NCBI GenBank assembly: GCA_036500345.1 | Contig: DASYCE010000002.1 | Span: 1 to 64,000 of the forward strand | Reading direction: 5' to 3' | Length of the DNA: 64,000 bases | Source of the DNA: Gemmatimonadales bacterium | GTDB lineage: Bacteria; Gemmatimonadota; Gemmatimonadetes; Gemmatimonadales; GWC2-71-9 | Shown here: positions 54,224 through 63,300 of the stretch, piece after piece | Numbering within the stretch: position 1 is the first letter of the stretch | How the letters are laid out: each line of letters begins with the position of its first letter | Position numbers and translations under genes: made by a program | Notes under the pieces: generated by a model | Told to the model about the DNA's origin: nothing | The model's input: the letters and a program-made list of their open reading frames with translations, nothing else | Databases searched by the model: none

Positions 54224-55699
54224 CTAGGGCTTTGCCAGTTCACTCACCACGCTGTCGATCATCGCGATCATCCGATTCCCGCCGAGCGTGTGGTGATTGG
54301 CCATCACCGAAAAGACCAGCACCGGTGCGCCGGGACGTTCGATGAAACCACTCAGCGTATTGACGCCGCTGATCGACCCGGTCTTGGCGTGGACCGTCCC
54401 CGCTGCGGCTGTTCCGTTGAATCGCTCGCGCAGCGTCCCCGGCTTTCCGCTTTGCGGAAGCGCGGCATGGATCGCCTCGAAGCCGGGGTGGCGGTAGGCA
54501 AAGCGGAGCAGCTTGGTGAAGGCGAGCGGCGTGACATAGTTGTTTGCCGCGAGGCCGGAGCCGTCCTGAATGGAGAACTCCGTCGAGTCGATGCCGACCG
54601 AATCGATCAGGAACCGTCGCTCGATCCGGCGCCCCTCCTCCCACGACCCGGAAGTGCCGAACCGGCGCCCCACCTGTTTCATCAACATTTCGGCAAACCA
54701 GTTCTGCGATGGCGACAGGATCGGATAGAGCCAATCACGCAGCGGGCGCGACGTCACTTCGGCGAGGGGAGGTGTGGTGAGCGCGTTCTCGTAGGTCAGG
54801 GAGTCGATGGTCGAACGCACCGCGCCACGGACCGTGATTCCCGCTCCTTCGAGTTCGTGGCGGAAGGCGATCGCGGCATACCAGTTGGGGTCGACGACCG
54901 CCGCCGATTCGTATCGGGTCGCAGCGCCGGCGGGGAGCGTGCCGGTAGCGAAATAGCCCTTGCCGTCGGCGGCGCGGAAGATGTCGAACGTTCGCCGGGC
55001 GCCGCGTTCGACGTCGGCGCGATTCTCCAGCGAGAAGGCGCCGAGGTCCGGCGTCATGACCAACTGGGGAGGGTGACCGATCGCGTCGCCGGCTGTTTCG
55101 GCGAAATCGACCGAGTTGTCGTTGAAGCCGAGTCCGGAGACCGGTGCGGCATACCACCAGCCGAGATCGTAGTTCTCCCACGCAGGATGGATCACTTCGG
55201 GGGTGAAGTACGATCCGTCGCCAACCAGGTCTCCGGCGATCACCCGCACGCCGCGGTCGTGCAGTTGCTGGGCGAGCATGTGGAGCTTCGCCGCGGGATC
55301 GCGATCACAGACGCCGGGCTTTGTGGTGTCGGCATCGTAGCAGCGATGCGAAAATGTCGGGTCGCCGCGGCCGTAGAGAATCACATCGCCGTCCACGACA
55401 CCGGAGGTACCGATCGGTCCCGTGGCATAGACGGAGGTCTTCACCGTGAACGATGGTCCGAGCAGCGAATTCGCCACCGTGCTGACGATCAGCTTCATGT
55501 TGCTCGCCGGGATCAGCAGGCGATCGGCGTTCCGTCCGTAGAGGAGATGACCGTCGAGATCGGTGACGGCAACGCCCCAGAGGAGGTGCTCGAGGCCGGG
55601 TGCATCGAGGCGCTGGTCGAGCCGTTCGCGAAGCGACTGCGCCGTGGCGCGGTGTACTGCGCACAGCATCGCCAGCACGGCAATCATCCGGCTAGTCAT
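54224..55699 (-). CDS. dacB: D-alanyl-D-alanine carboxypeptidase/endopeptidase (S13)
   Basis: 491 residues. A signal peptide (MTSRMIAVLAMLCAVHRATAQ) precedes the penicillin-binding fold: S-x-x-K in PASNMKLIV, S-x-N in SPSQNWFAEML, and K-T-G in HAKTGSISG. Longer S13 insert as in PBP4. It trims peptidoglycan peptides or cross-links. Its start overlaps the permease end by 8 bases (ATGACTAG), so the two are translated from one message. Confidence 0.9.
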   Translation of the reverse strand: MTSRMIAVLAMLCAVHRATAQSLRERLDQRLDAPGLEHLLWGVAVTDLDGHLLYGRNADRLLIPASNMKLIVSTVANSLLGPSFTVKTSVYATGPIGTSGVVDGDVILYGRGDPTFSHRCYDADTTKPGVCDRDPAAKLHMLAQQLHDRGVRVIAGDLVGDGSYFTPEVIHPAWENYDLGWWYAAPVSGLGFNDNSVDFAETAGDAIGHPPQLVMTPDLGAFSLENRADVERGARRTFDIFRAADGKGYFATGTLPAGAATRYESAAVVDPNWYAAIAFRHELEGAGITVRGAVRSTIDSLTYENALTTPPLAEVTSRPLRDWLYPILSPSQNWFAEMLMKQVGRRFGTSGSWEEGRRIERRFLIDSVGIDSTEFSIQDGSGLAANNYVTPLAFTKLLRFAYRHPGFEAIHAALPQSGKPGTLRERFNGTAAAGTVHAKTGSISGVNTLSGFIERPGAPVLVFSVMANHHTLGGNRMIAMIDSVVSELAKP

Positions 55700-56612
55700 A
55701 CGCGACGCGCGGATCTGCGGCTGCATAGCAAAGGTCCGTGACGAGGTTGGCGAGGACGAACACCAGCGAGAGGAAGAGAATGCTTCCCTGAACCGCCGGA
55801 AGATCACGCTTGTCGATCGCGGTCAGCACGTAGCGGCCGACCCCCGGCCACGAGAAGATGGTCTCGGTGAGGATCGAACCGGTCAGATACGATCCGAAGT
55901 CGAGGCCGATGACGGTGATGATCGGGAGCAACGCGTTGCGCAACGCATGCCGGACGATGACGGTGAGGTTGGATACTCCCTTGGCGCGGGCGGTTCGCAC
56001 TGGATCGGCGCCGAGGGATTCGCGCATCGTGGCACGGGTCATCCGGGCGAGCATCGCGACGGAGCGCATGCCGAGCGCGGTGGCAGGCAGGACCAGGAAG
56101 AGTGTGCCGCCGTATCCCGACGGGGGCAACCAGCGTAACGCCACGGCGAAGACCAGAATCAGCAGCAGGCCGACCCAGTAGACCGGGAACGATATCCCGG
56201 CGTACGCGGCGAGCGTCATCACGCGGTCCGTTGCCGATCCGGGGCGCACCGCGCCGATCGCGCCGATCAGAAGTCCGAGCACGATGGCCCCGGCCATTGC
56301 CGTGGCCGCGAGCCGCAGCGTGGCCGGGAAGCGTCGCAGCAGTTCGCGGCCGATCGGGCGGCCGGTGACATAGCTGTGCCCGAGATTCCCCGTCGCGACA
56401 TCGGCGACGTAGTGCCCGAATCGGAGATAGAGTGGATCGTCGAGATGGAGTTGCTTCCGGACCCGGGCCACTTCGGCGCTGTCGGCGTGATCTCCCACGA
56501 TCGCGCTGACCGGATCGCCGGGGGAGAGATCGAGGAGAATGAACGTCACGGCGAGCACGCCGAGGAGCGTGGGAAGGAGGAGGCCAAGGCGGAGGGCGAT
56601 GTAGCGGATCAT
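55692..56612 (-). CDS. Peptide ABC transporter permease (DppB/OppB-like)
   Basis: 306 residues with six transmembrane helices. N-terminal MIRYIALRLGLLLPTLLGV and late EAA-like loop (GADPVRTARAKGVSNLTVIVRHALRNALLPIITV) match DppB/OppB. It overlaps both neighbours. No second permease or ATPase gene is found nearby. Confidence 0.9.
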   Translation of the reverse strand: MIRYIALRLGLLLPTLLGVLAVTFILLDLSPGDPVSAIVGDHADSAEVARVRKQLHLDDPLYLRFGHYVADVATGNLGHSYVTGRPIGRELLRRFPATLRLAATAMAGAIVLGLLIGAIGAVRPGSATDRVMTLAAYAGISFPVYWVGLLLILVFAVALRWLPPSGYGGTLFLVLPATALGMRSVAMLARMTRATMRESLGADPVRTARAKGVSNLTVIVRHALRNALLPIITVIGLDFGSYLTGSILTETIFSWPGVGRYVLTAIDKRDLPAVQGSILFLSLVFVLANLVTDLCYAAADPRVAYD

Positions 56613-58138
56613 CGGGAGATCGACACCCTGGTCCAGTTCTGGCCGGTAATCACCAGCGGGTACTTCCAGCCATGCACTTCAGGCCGCTCGGCCCACAGAT
56701 CATCAGGAAACCAGCAGAAGATCCACGGAGCGAGGTCGAAGACACGGGTGTCGATCGTCCGAAGGAGCGCCGACTTGGCCGCGGTGTCGGTGGTGGTACG
56801 GGCGGTGATCAGCATCGAGTCGAGCTGGGGATCGTGCAGGAAGGCGTAGTTGCCGCCGGTGCCGGCATTCCCCGAGTAGAAGAGCGGATAGGTGAAGTCT
56901 TCGCCGTCGGGATAGTCGGCGAACCAGTCGGAGAGGAAGAGATCGGTGTTGCCCTTGCGCGCCGCGGCGCGGGCGGTGGCGGCGTCGCGCTCGATGATGT
57001 CGACTGTCACGCCGACGCGCCCGAGGTCTGCCTGGATCGCCTGCGCGATGCGCGCAAACTCGGCGCGCGGTGTGCGCCACAACTCAAGGTGGAGGTCGGT
57101 GGCGTGCCCCGCGGCTGCGAGGAGGCGACGCGCCAGGGCGGGATCATACGAATACCGTGCGCGGGCGGAATCGTATCCGGCGAGCCCCGGCGGAATACTT
57201 CCGGCGGCGAGCACGCCGCGATTGTGCATCACCTGCGCCAGGATCGCCGGCATGTTGACCGCATGGTTCAGCGCCTGCCGCACGCGAACATCGGCGAGCG
57301 CACCGCGCCGTGTGTTGATCGCAACGTACCAGTCGCGAATCGCGGTGCGGTGCTGCAGTTCGGTGCCGTGCAATCGTTGCCACCGTTCGGTTTCGCCGCC
57401 CGGGACCTCGACCACCGACAGTCGCCCCGACTCATACTCGGCGCCCTGCGTGAAGACCTCGGGGATGATCCGCACGCGGAGCGTGTCGGCAAGTGCGCGC
57501 GTTCCCCACCAATGATCGTTGCGCGCGAAGACCAGCAGATCGTCGTGCGACCACGAGACGAGCGTCCACGGGCCGCTGCCGACCGGATGCTCACCAAAAT
57601 CGTCGCCGACCGGCGTCGGGACGATCGCGGCGACCGGCATCGCGAGGAGTTCGGGGAAGATGTTGAGCGGCTCGATGAGCGTGAACGCGATGGTGGTGTC
57701 ATCGACGATCGTGAGGCCGCGCAACGCCGTCGTGCCGGAATCGACCACTGCCTCCGCGCCGTCGATCGGCAGCAACGGCCAGACGCGCCCGCCGTGATTC
57801 GCCATCTGAAGCGCCCGAACCATCGAGGCATCGATCGCGGCCGGATCGAGGGCACGGCCATTGGCGAAGGTGACCCCGGGGCGGAGATGAAATGTCCAGG
57901 TCCGGCCGTCGGCAGACGGCGACCAGGCAGTGGCGAGGCCGGGCACCAGGTGTCCGTCGGGGTCGAACTCGGTGAGGTTGTCGAAGAGAAGTGTGACGGC
58001 TTCGCCGGTCGGAACGTCTGTGGACAATGCCGGGTCGAGCGACCGCGGGTCGCTGTTCCAGTAGTACTTGAGTCCCGGCGGAATCCCGCTGCTGCAGCCG
58101 AGGGCGAGGCAAGCCAGCACTAGAACGGGGCAGCGCAT
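56609..58138 (-). CDS. Peptide-type ABC substrate-binding lipoprotein
   Basis: 509 residues. A lipobox (LALGCSS) is followed by the SBP_bac_5 fold: LKYYWNSDPRSLDPA near the start, WTFHLRPGVTFANG and GSGPWTLV blocks. It would bind oligopeptides or similar solutes and hand them to the permease. First of the unit, overlapping the permease by four bases. Confidence 0.9.
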   Translation of the reverse strand: MRCPVLVLACLALGCSSGIPPGLKYYWNSDPRSLDPALSTDVPTGEAVTLLFDNLTEFDPDGHLVPGLATAWSPSADGRTWTFHLRPGVTFANGRALDPAAIDASMVRALQMANHGGRVWPLLPIDGAEAVVDSGTTALRGLTIVDDTTIAFTLIEPLNIFPELLAMPVAAIVPTPVGDDFGEHPVGSGPWTLVSWSHDDLLVFARNDHWWGTRALADTLRVRIIPEVFTQGAEYESGRLSVVEVPGGETERWQRLHGTELQHRTAIRDWYVAINTRRGALADVRVRQALNHAVNMPAILAQVMHNRGVLAAGSIPPGLAGYDSARARYSYDPALARRLLAAAGHATDLHLELWRTPRAEFARIAQAIQADLGRVGVTVDIIERDAATARAAARKGNTDLFLSDWFADYPDGEDFTYPLFYSGNAGTGGNYAFLHDPQLDSMLITARTTTDTAAKSALLRTIDTRVFDLAPWIFCWFPDDLWAERPEVHGWKYPLVITGQNWTRVSISR

Positions 58139-58195
58139 CGAGCTCCGGCGGGGCGGCAGGTTGGCGTAACCCCTTCAAGAAACCAGATTTAGAGG

Positions 58196-60319
58196 ATGCG
58201 GTCAATCGCGACCTTTTTCCGTCGATCGAATCCGGTACGTGAGCGCCGACTCATGGCGCTGGCGGCTGTCGTTCTGGCCGCGGCAGTCGCGAAGCCGGCG
58301 TCGGCGCAGCTGGTCGAACCGGTGGTCCGGTCGGTGCGCTTCACTGGCAATCACGATGTCGACCCCGACTTGCTCGCGGCGTCGATCGCGACGACGGAGT
58401 CGACCTTCTTTGCCCGTGTCTGGTGGCTTCGGTGGATCGGCCTTGGCCAGAAGCGGACCTTCAACCCGGTGGAATTCGCCACCGACCTGCAGCGGGTCCG
58501 CATCGTAATGGTGCGCAGCGGCTATCCCGATGTGAAGGTCGACACGGTGGTGAAGCGCTCACCGGGGGCGGTCGATGTCACCTTCAAGATCACCGAGGGG
58601 ACGCCGAACCGCCTCGCGACGCTGGAGATCACCGGCCTCGATTCGGTCGACAACGCCTGGCGGTACCGACAGGACCTTCCGATCATTACCGGCGATGTGG
58701 CGAGCGATCTCAAGCTGCACGAGACCGCCGACACGCTGACGATGCGGTTGCGCAATCACGGTTATCCGGCGGCGATCGTCGCCGTCGACGAGTCGGGAGG
58801 CGCCGACAAGACCAACGCGATCCTGCGGGTGCAGACCGGCCCGTTCGCGCGGTTCGGTCCGATTCACGTCACCGCGCCGCCGCCGATGGATACGGCATTC
58901 GTCGCGTCGCTGGTCACCGCGCGGCCCGGCAACGAGTATCGCTGGAGCGACCTGCTCCAATCGCAACGGGCACTCTACGTCTCCGACCTCTTCCGCGCCG
59001 CGGCGGTGGGGATCGACACCGCCCACTACAACCTGCAGGACACGATCGTCCCGCTTGCTGTGGCGGTGCAGCCGAACTTCGGTCATCGGGTGAAGGCATC
59101 TGCGGGATACGGCACAGATGACTGCATTCGCGTCGGCACCGGATGGACGGCGCGGAACTTTCCCGGGACCGGGCTGGTCTTCGACGTGACGGGACAGCTC
59201 TCCAAGATCGGCGTCGGCTCGCCGCTCGGCTTCGGCCTGGATCGCAGTCTCTGCCGCTCGCTGGCCAACGATTCGATCGGCTCACGCGTCGCCAACTACG
59301 GACTCAACGCGTCGCTCCGGCGGAACGCGTTCCTCTCAGCGGCCAACGCGCTCACCTTTTCGGTCTTCGCCACACGGCACAGCGAGTTCGAGGTCTATCG
59401 CCGCCAGGAAGTCGGCACCTCGGTGTCGCTGACGCGGGTGACCGCGATCGACGTCCCGATCACGGTGACCTATCGCATTGCCGACGGCACCACCACGGCC
59501 GATCCGGCGTCGTTCTGCGCCTTCTTCAATACCTGTGACGCACGCGACATCGCACAACTGCAGCAGCGCCAGGTGCAGGGGACGCTGTCGTTGAGTGCCA
59601 CGCGGCAACGGCTCAACAATCCCATCGATCCGCTCCGGGGCTCGGTCCTGTCGGCATCGATCACCACATCGGCGCGGTGGCTCGGGTCGTCGGCGACCCA
59701 GCAATTCACCCGGCTGGTCGGCGACGCATCGGGGTTCCTTCCGCTCACGCGCAACATCGTGCTCGCGGGACATCTCCGCGGCGGGATCATCGTCTCCCCG
59801 CGAGTGAGCATCGACAGTTCGGCGGGGAACTTCGTCCCGCCCGACCAGCGGTTCTACGCCGGCGGTGCGTACGATGTCCGCGGTTACGACCAGAATGAAC
59901 TCGGCCCATTGGTCTACGTGGTGCCCTCGGATTCGGTCGCCTCGAACGGCACCTTTTCGCAGACGGCGGTGCGGGTCGCTCCCACCGGCGGAACACGGGT
60001 GGGGATCGGCAACCTCGAATTGCGCCTTCCGACGCCGTTCTTTGCCGGGCGGCTGCGCTTCGCGCTGTTCGTCGATGCCGGCGCGCTCTGGAATGATGCC
60101 GGGCCGGCGCCGATCAGGGTTACCCCGGGCGCGGGGCTGCGGTACACGTCGCCGCTCGGCCCGATCCGTCTCGATCTCGGCTACAACAAATACCCGCTCG
60201 AAGCCGGGCCGATCTATTCGATCAGCACCGACGGGTCGCTGACGCTGCTGCGCGACGGGTTCGTCAAGGCGAGTACCAGCAAGTGGACGCTGCACGTGTC
60301 GATCGGGCAGGCGTTCTGA
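58196..60319 (+). CDS. TamA/BamA-like outer-membrane protein
   Basis: 707 residues. A signal peptide (ALAAVVLAAAVAKPASAQ) is followed by about three POTRA-like repeats (residues 40-290), then a 16-strand-type barrel with the conserved FYAGGAYDVRGYDQNELGP loop and a C-terminal strand WTLHVSIGQAF ending in Phe, the usual barrel signal. TamB follows directly, so TamA is the favoured name over BamA. ATG 58196 is kept; MALAAVV at 58253 is also possible. Confidence 0.85.
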   Translation: MRSIATFFRRSNPVRERRLMALAAVVLAAAVAKPASAQLVEPVVRSVRFTGNHDVDPDLLAASIATTESTFFARVWWLRWIGLGQKRTFNPVEFATDLQRVRIVMVRSGYPDVKVDTVVKRSPGAVDVTFKITEGTPNRLATLEITGLDSVDNAWRYRQDLPIITGDVASDLKLHETADTLTMRLRNHGYPAAIVAVDESGGADKTNAILRVQTGPFARFGPIHVTAPPPMDTAFVASLVTARPGNEYRWSDLLQSQRALYVSDLFRAAAVGIDTAHYNLQDTIVPLAVAVQPNFGHRVKASAGYGTDDCIRVGTGWTARNFPGTGLVFDVTGQLSKIGVGSPLGFGLDRSLCRSLANDSIGSRVANYGLNASLRRNAFLSAANALTFSVFATRHSEFEVYRRQEVGTSVSLTRVTAIDVPITVTYRIADGTTTADPASFCAFFNTCDARDIAQLQQRQVQGTLSLSATRQRLNNPIDPLRGSVLSASITTSARWLGSSATQQFTRLVGDASGFLPLTRNIVLAGHLRGGIIVSPRVSIDSSAGNFVPPDQRFYAGGAYDVRGYDQNELGPLVYVVPSDSVASNGTFSQTAVRVAPTGGTRVGIGNLELRLPTPFFAGRLRFALFVDAGALWNDAGPAPIRVTPGAGLRYTSPLGPIRLDLGYNKYPLEAGPIYSISTDGSLTLLRDGFVKASTSKWTLHVSIGQAF

Positions 60320-63300
60320 TGCAGACCGTCCTGTGGATCGCCCTGGTGCTCGCGGCCCTCATCGCGCTGGACTGGACCGGCGTCCTGCCGCGCGCGGTCC
60401 GGCGCGTCGTGCTGACGATCATCGGGCTGATCCTCCTGTTGATTCCGGCCGCGCTCGGCACCTTCGCCTCGCTGGTGCTCACCGTACCGGGACATGCGCT
60501 GCTGGCGCGGATCGCTTCTGATCGCATCACGGGCGCGGTGGCGGGAAGCGTGGCGATCGGTGGATTGCGCGGCAACCTCTGGAATCATGTCGAACTCGAC
60601 CAGCTGGTGGTGCGCGACAAACAGGGTGGCGTGGTGCTGAGCACGCCGCGGCTCGATGTGAGCTACATCCTGCCGGAGCTGCTCGCGAATCGTCTGGTCT
60701 TTCGCGATGTGCGCAGCGACTCGCTGGTGCTGCATCTGGTCCGACTTCGCGCCGGGCGATGGAATTACGAAGAGGTCTTCCACCTCGGCGAGGGAACGGC
60801 GAACGGCGGACCGCCGCCGCTGGTGTCGATCGTGGGGCTGCATGTGACGCACAGTGCGCTGCAGGTGGACGTCCCGACGACTCCGGGGCGGCCGCGCCAG
60901 CCTGCGTCACGCAATGCGCGGCTTCCGGATCAGCCGAGGATCGACACGACCGCCGATGGACCGGTGCGCGTGTATGCGGCCACCGAACTCAGCACCGACA
61001 TCCGCCTGCTGCGCATCTCGACGCCGAGCCACGATCCGCTCCTCGTATCGATTGACGCATTGCAGACCCATCTCAACGATCCCCGGATCACGATTTCGCA
61101 GTTCGCGGGGCAGATCGTCACTGCCCACGACACCCTGCATTTCACCATCGACAGCGCCGCGATGCCGTCGTCGCGATTGAGCGGCGGCGGCGCGGTACGC
61201 TGGCCGCACGATACGATCCTCTACGATTTCGCGCTGGACGCCCCGCACGTCGCGCTGCGCGACCTGCGATGGATCCAGCCCGATTTCCCTGATTGGGAGG
61301 GACGCGGGCACGTCGTGGCGCGTTCGGTCAGCGGATCGCGCAACGACTTCATCCTCGAGCATCTCGCGCTCGGCGACGGCACGGCGAGCATCGCAGGCAA
61401 GGTGACGGTGATCACCGACAACAATCGCGGGCTCGGAGTGCACGGTCTCGATCTTCAGCTGGTGCACACGCCGATCGACCTGCTGCGGCCGTATCTCGAC
61501 ACCCTTCCGGTGTCGGGCGGGCTCACCGGACATCTCACCGGCGAAGGATTCCTCGACGGGCTGCAACTTGCCGGCAACGTCGTCTTTGCCGACCGGATGG
61601 TACCGGGAGCGCCCACGTCGAATCTCGACATCGACGGCGTGATTCACTTTGGGGGCACGCCGGGAGCGGTGTTCGACCGTTTCCAGCTGCAGCGCTCGAC
61701 CCTCGCCCTGGGCACGGTACACCGACTCGTTCCGTCGCTGCTGGTGACCGGCACATTGGGGTTGAACGGCACGCTCAACGGACCGTGGCAGAACGCCGAG
61801 TTCGTCGGGACAGTGGAGCACACCGCGCCCGATGGGGCGCTCTCCCGGATGACCGGCAAGGTGCGGCTCGACACCCGGGCCGCGGTGCTCGGCCTCGTCC
61901 TCGATGCCGACTTCGATCCACTGTCGTTCGACGCGTTGCGCAGCGGGTATCCGAACCTCAGCAGCCGCGGCACGTTGACCGGCCACGTGACCGCCGATGG
62001 CAACCTCGACGAGCTCAACATCGATGCCAACCTGCGCGGTGAAGTGGGAAGCTTTCACGCGACGGGGCGGATCACGGTCGATGCGCCGCGATTCGGCGCC
62101 GAGTCGCTGGTGGTCGACATGGACCGGCTCGACGTCGGCGCGCTCCTCGGCACCGATCTCTCGACCGCGCTCAGCGGGCGCGTGACGGTGCAGGGGAACA
62201 TCGATACCGGTGCAGCACCGCAAGGAACGCTCGACCTGGCGTTTGACCGATCGCGAATCGGGGGCGCCACCGTTGATGCGGTCACCGGTGTGGTGCACGC
62301 CGACCATGGATTGCTCACCGTCGATACCGGGACGGTGATCTGGAGCGCGGGGCGGGTCGACGCGCGCGGCACGCTGGGGTGGGCGGCGCCCGATTCGGGG
62401 ACGTTGATCGTGGCGGCCGCCGCGACCTCACTGCAGCCGTTCGATTCCCTGGTCCGTGCCGCGACCGGCGTGGCCGGCGACTCGATTCATCCGCACGTTT
62501 TCGACGGTCAGGCGACGGCATCGCTGCAGGTCTCCGGTGCGCTGAATGACGCACTGATCACCGGCACCGTGAACGCCAGCAACGTGATCCTGGATGCGTG
62601 GCACGCCGCGCAGGTGAACGCAACGCTGCGCGCCGATTCGATGGGGGCGCGCGGGATCGAGATCGCCGCCACCGCCGACACCGTCGGCAACGGCGCACAC
62701 GTCGCGGATCAGATGCATGCGACGATCGCCGGGCGATCCGATTCGCTCCGGATCGCCGGCGGGATCAACATGATGGCGATGACGGTCGGCGGCGGCGGCC
62801 TCTGGCAGCGCAGTCCGGAGCGAACCCGGATCCATCTCGACTCGCTGTCGCTGGGATTCCCGCACCAGCAATGGCAGCTCGCTCGCCCGACCGAGATCAC
62901 GATGGCGCAGGGCCAGGTCACATTGCGCGACACGGTCCGACTCAAGAGCGCTGACGGCAGCGGGGAGATTCGGGTGAGTGGCGTCGTCCCGGGAGATGCT
63001 CCGGGGAAGCTCGATGCCAGCGCGACCGGGTTCTCGCTGCTCGATGTCTTTGGCGTGCTCGATCGCGACACGACCGCGTTCGACGGGATCGCTTCGTTTG
63101 ATTTCCACCTCGCCGGGACGCGTGACGCGCCGACGTTCAACGGCAATGCGTCGGTTGTCGGCGCGGTGCTCGGCGACGCGCAGTTCCCGGCGGCGCAGGC
63201 GACCTTCACATACGGCGGCGAACGGCTGCATTCGGATCTTTCGCTCTGGCGCGCCGGACAGAAAGTGCTCGACGGCACCGTGACGCTGCCGCTCGACCTG

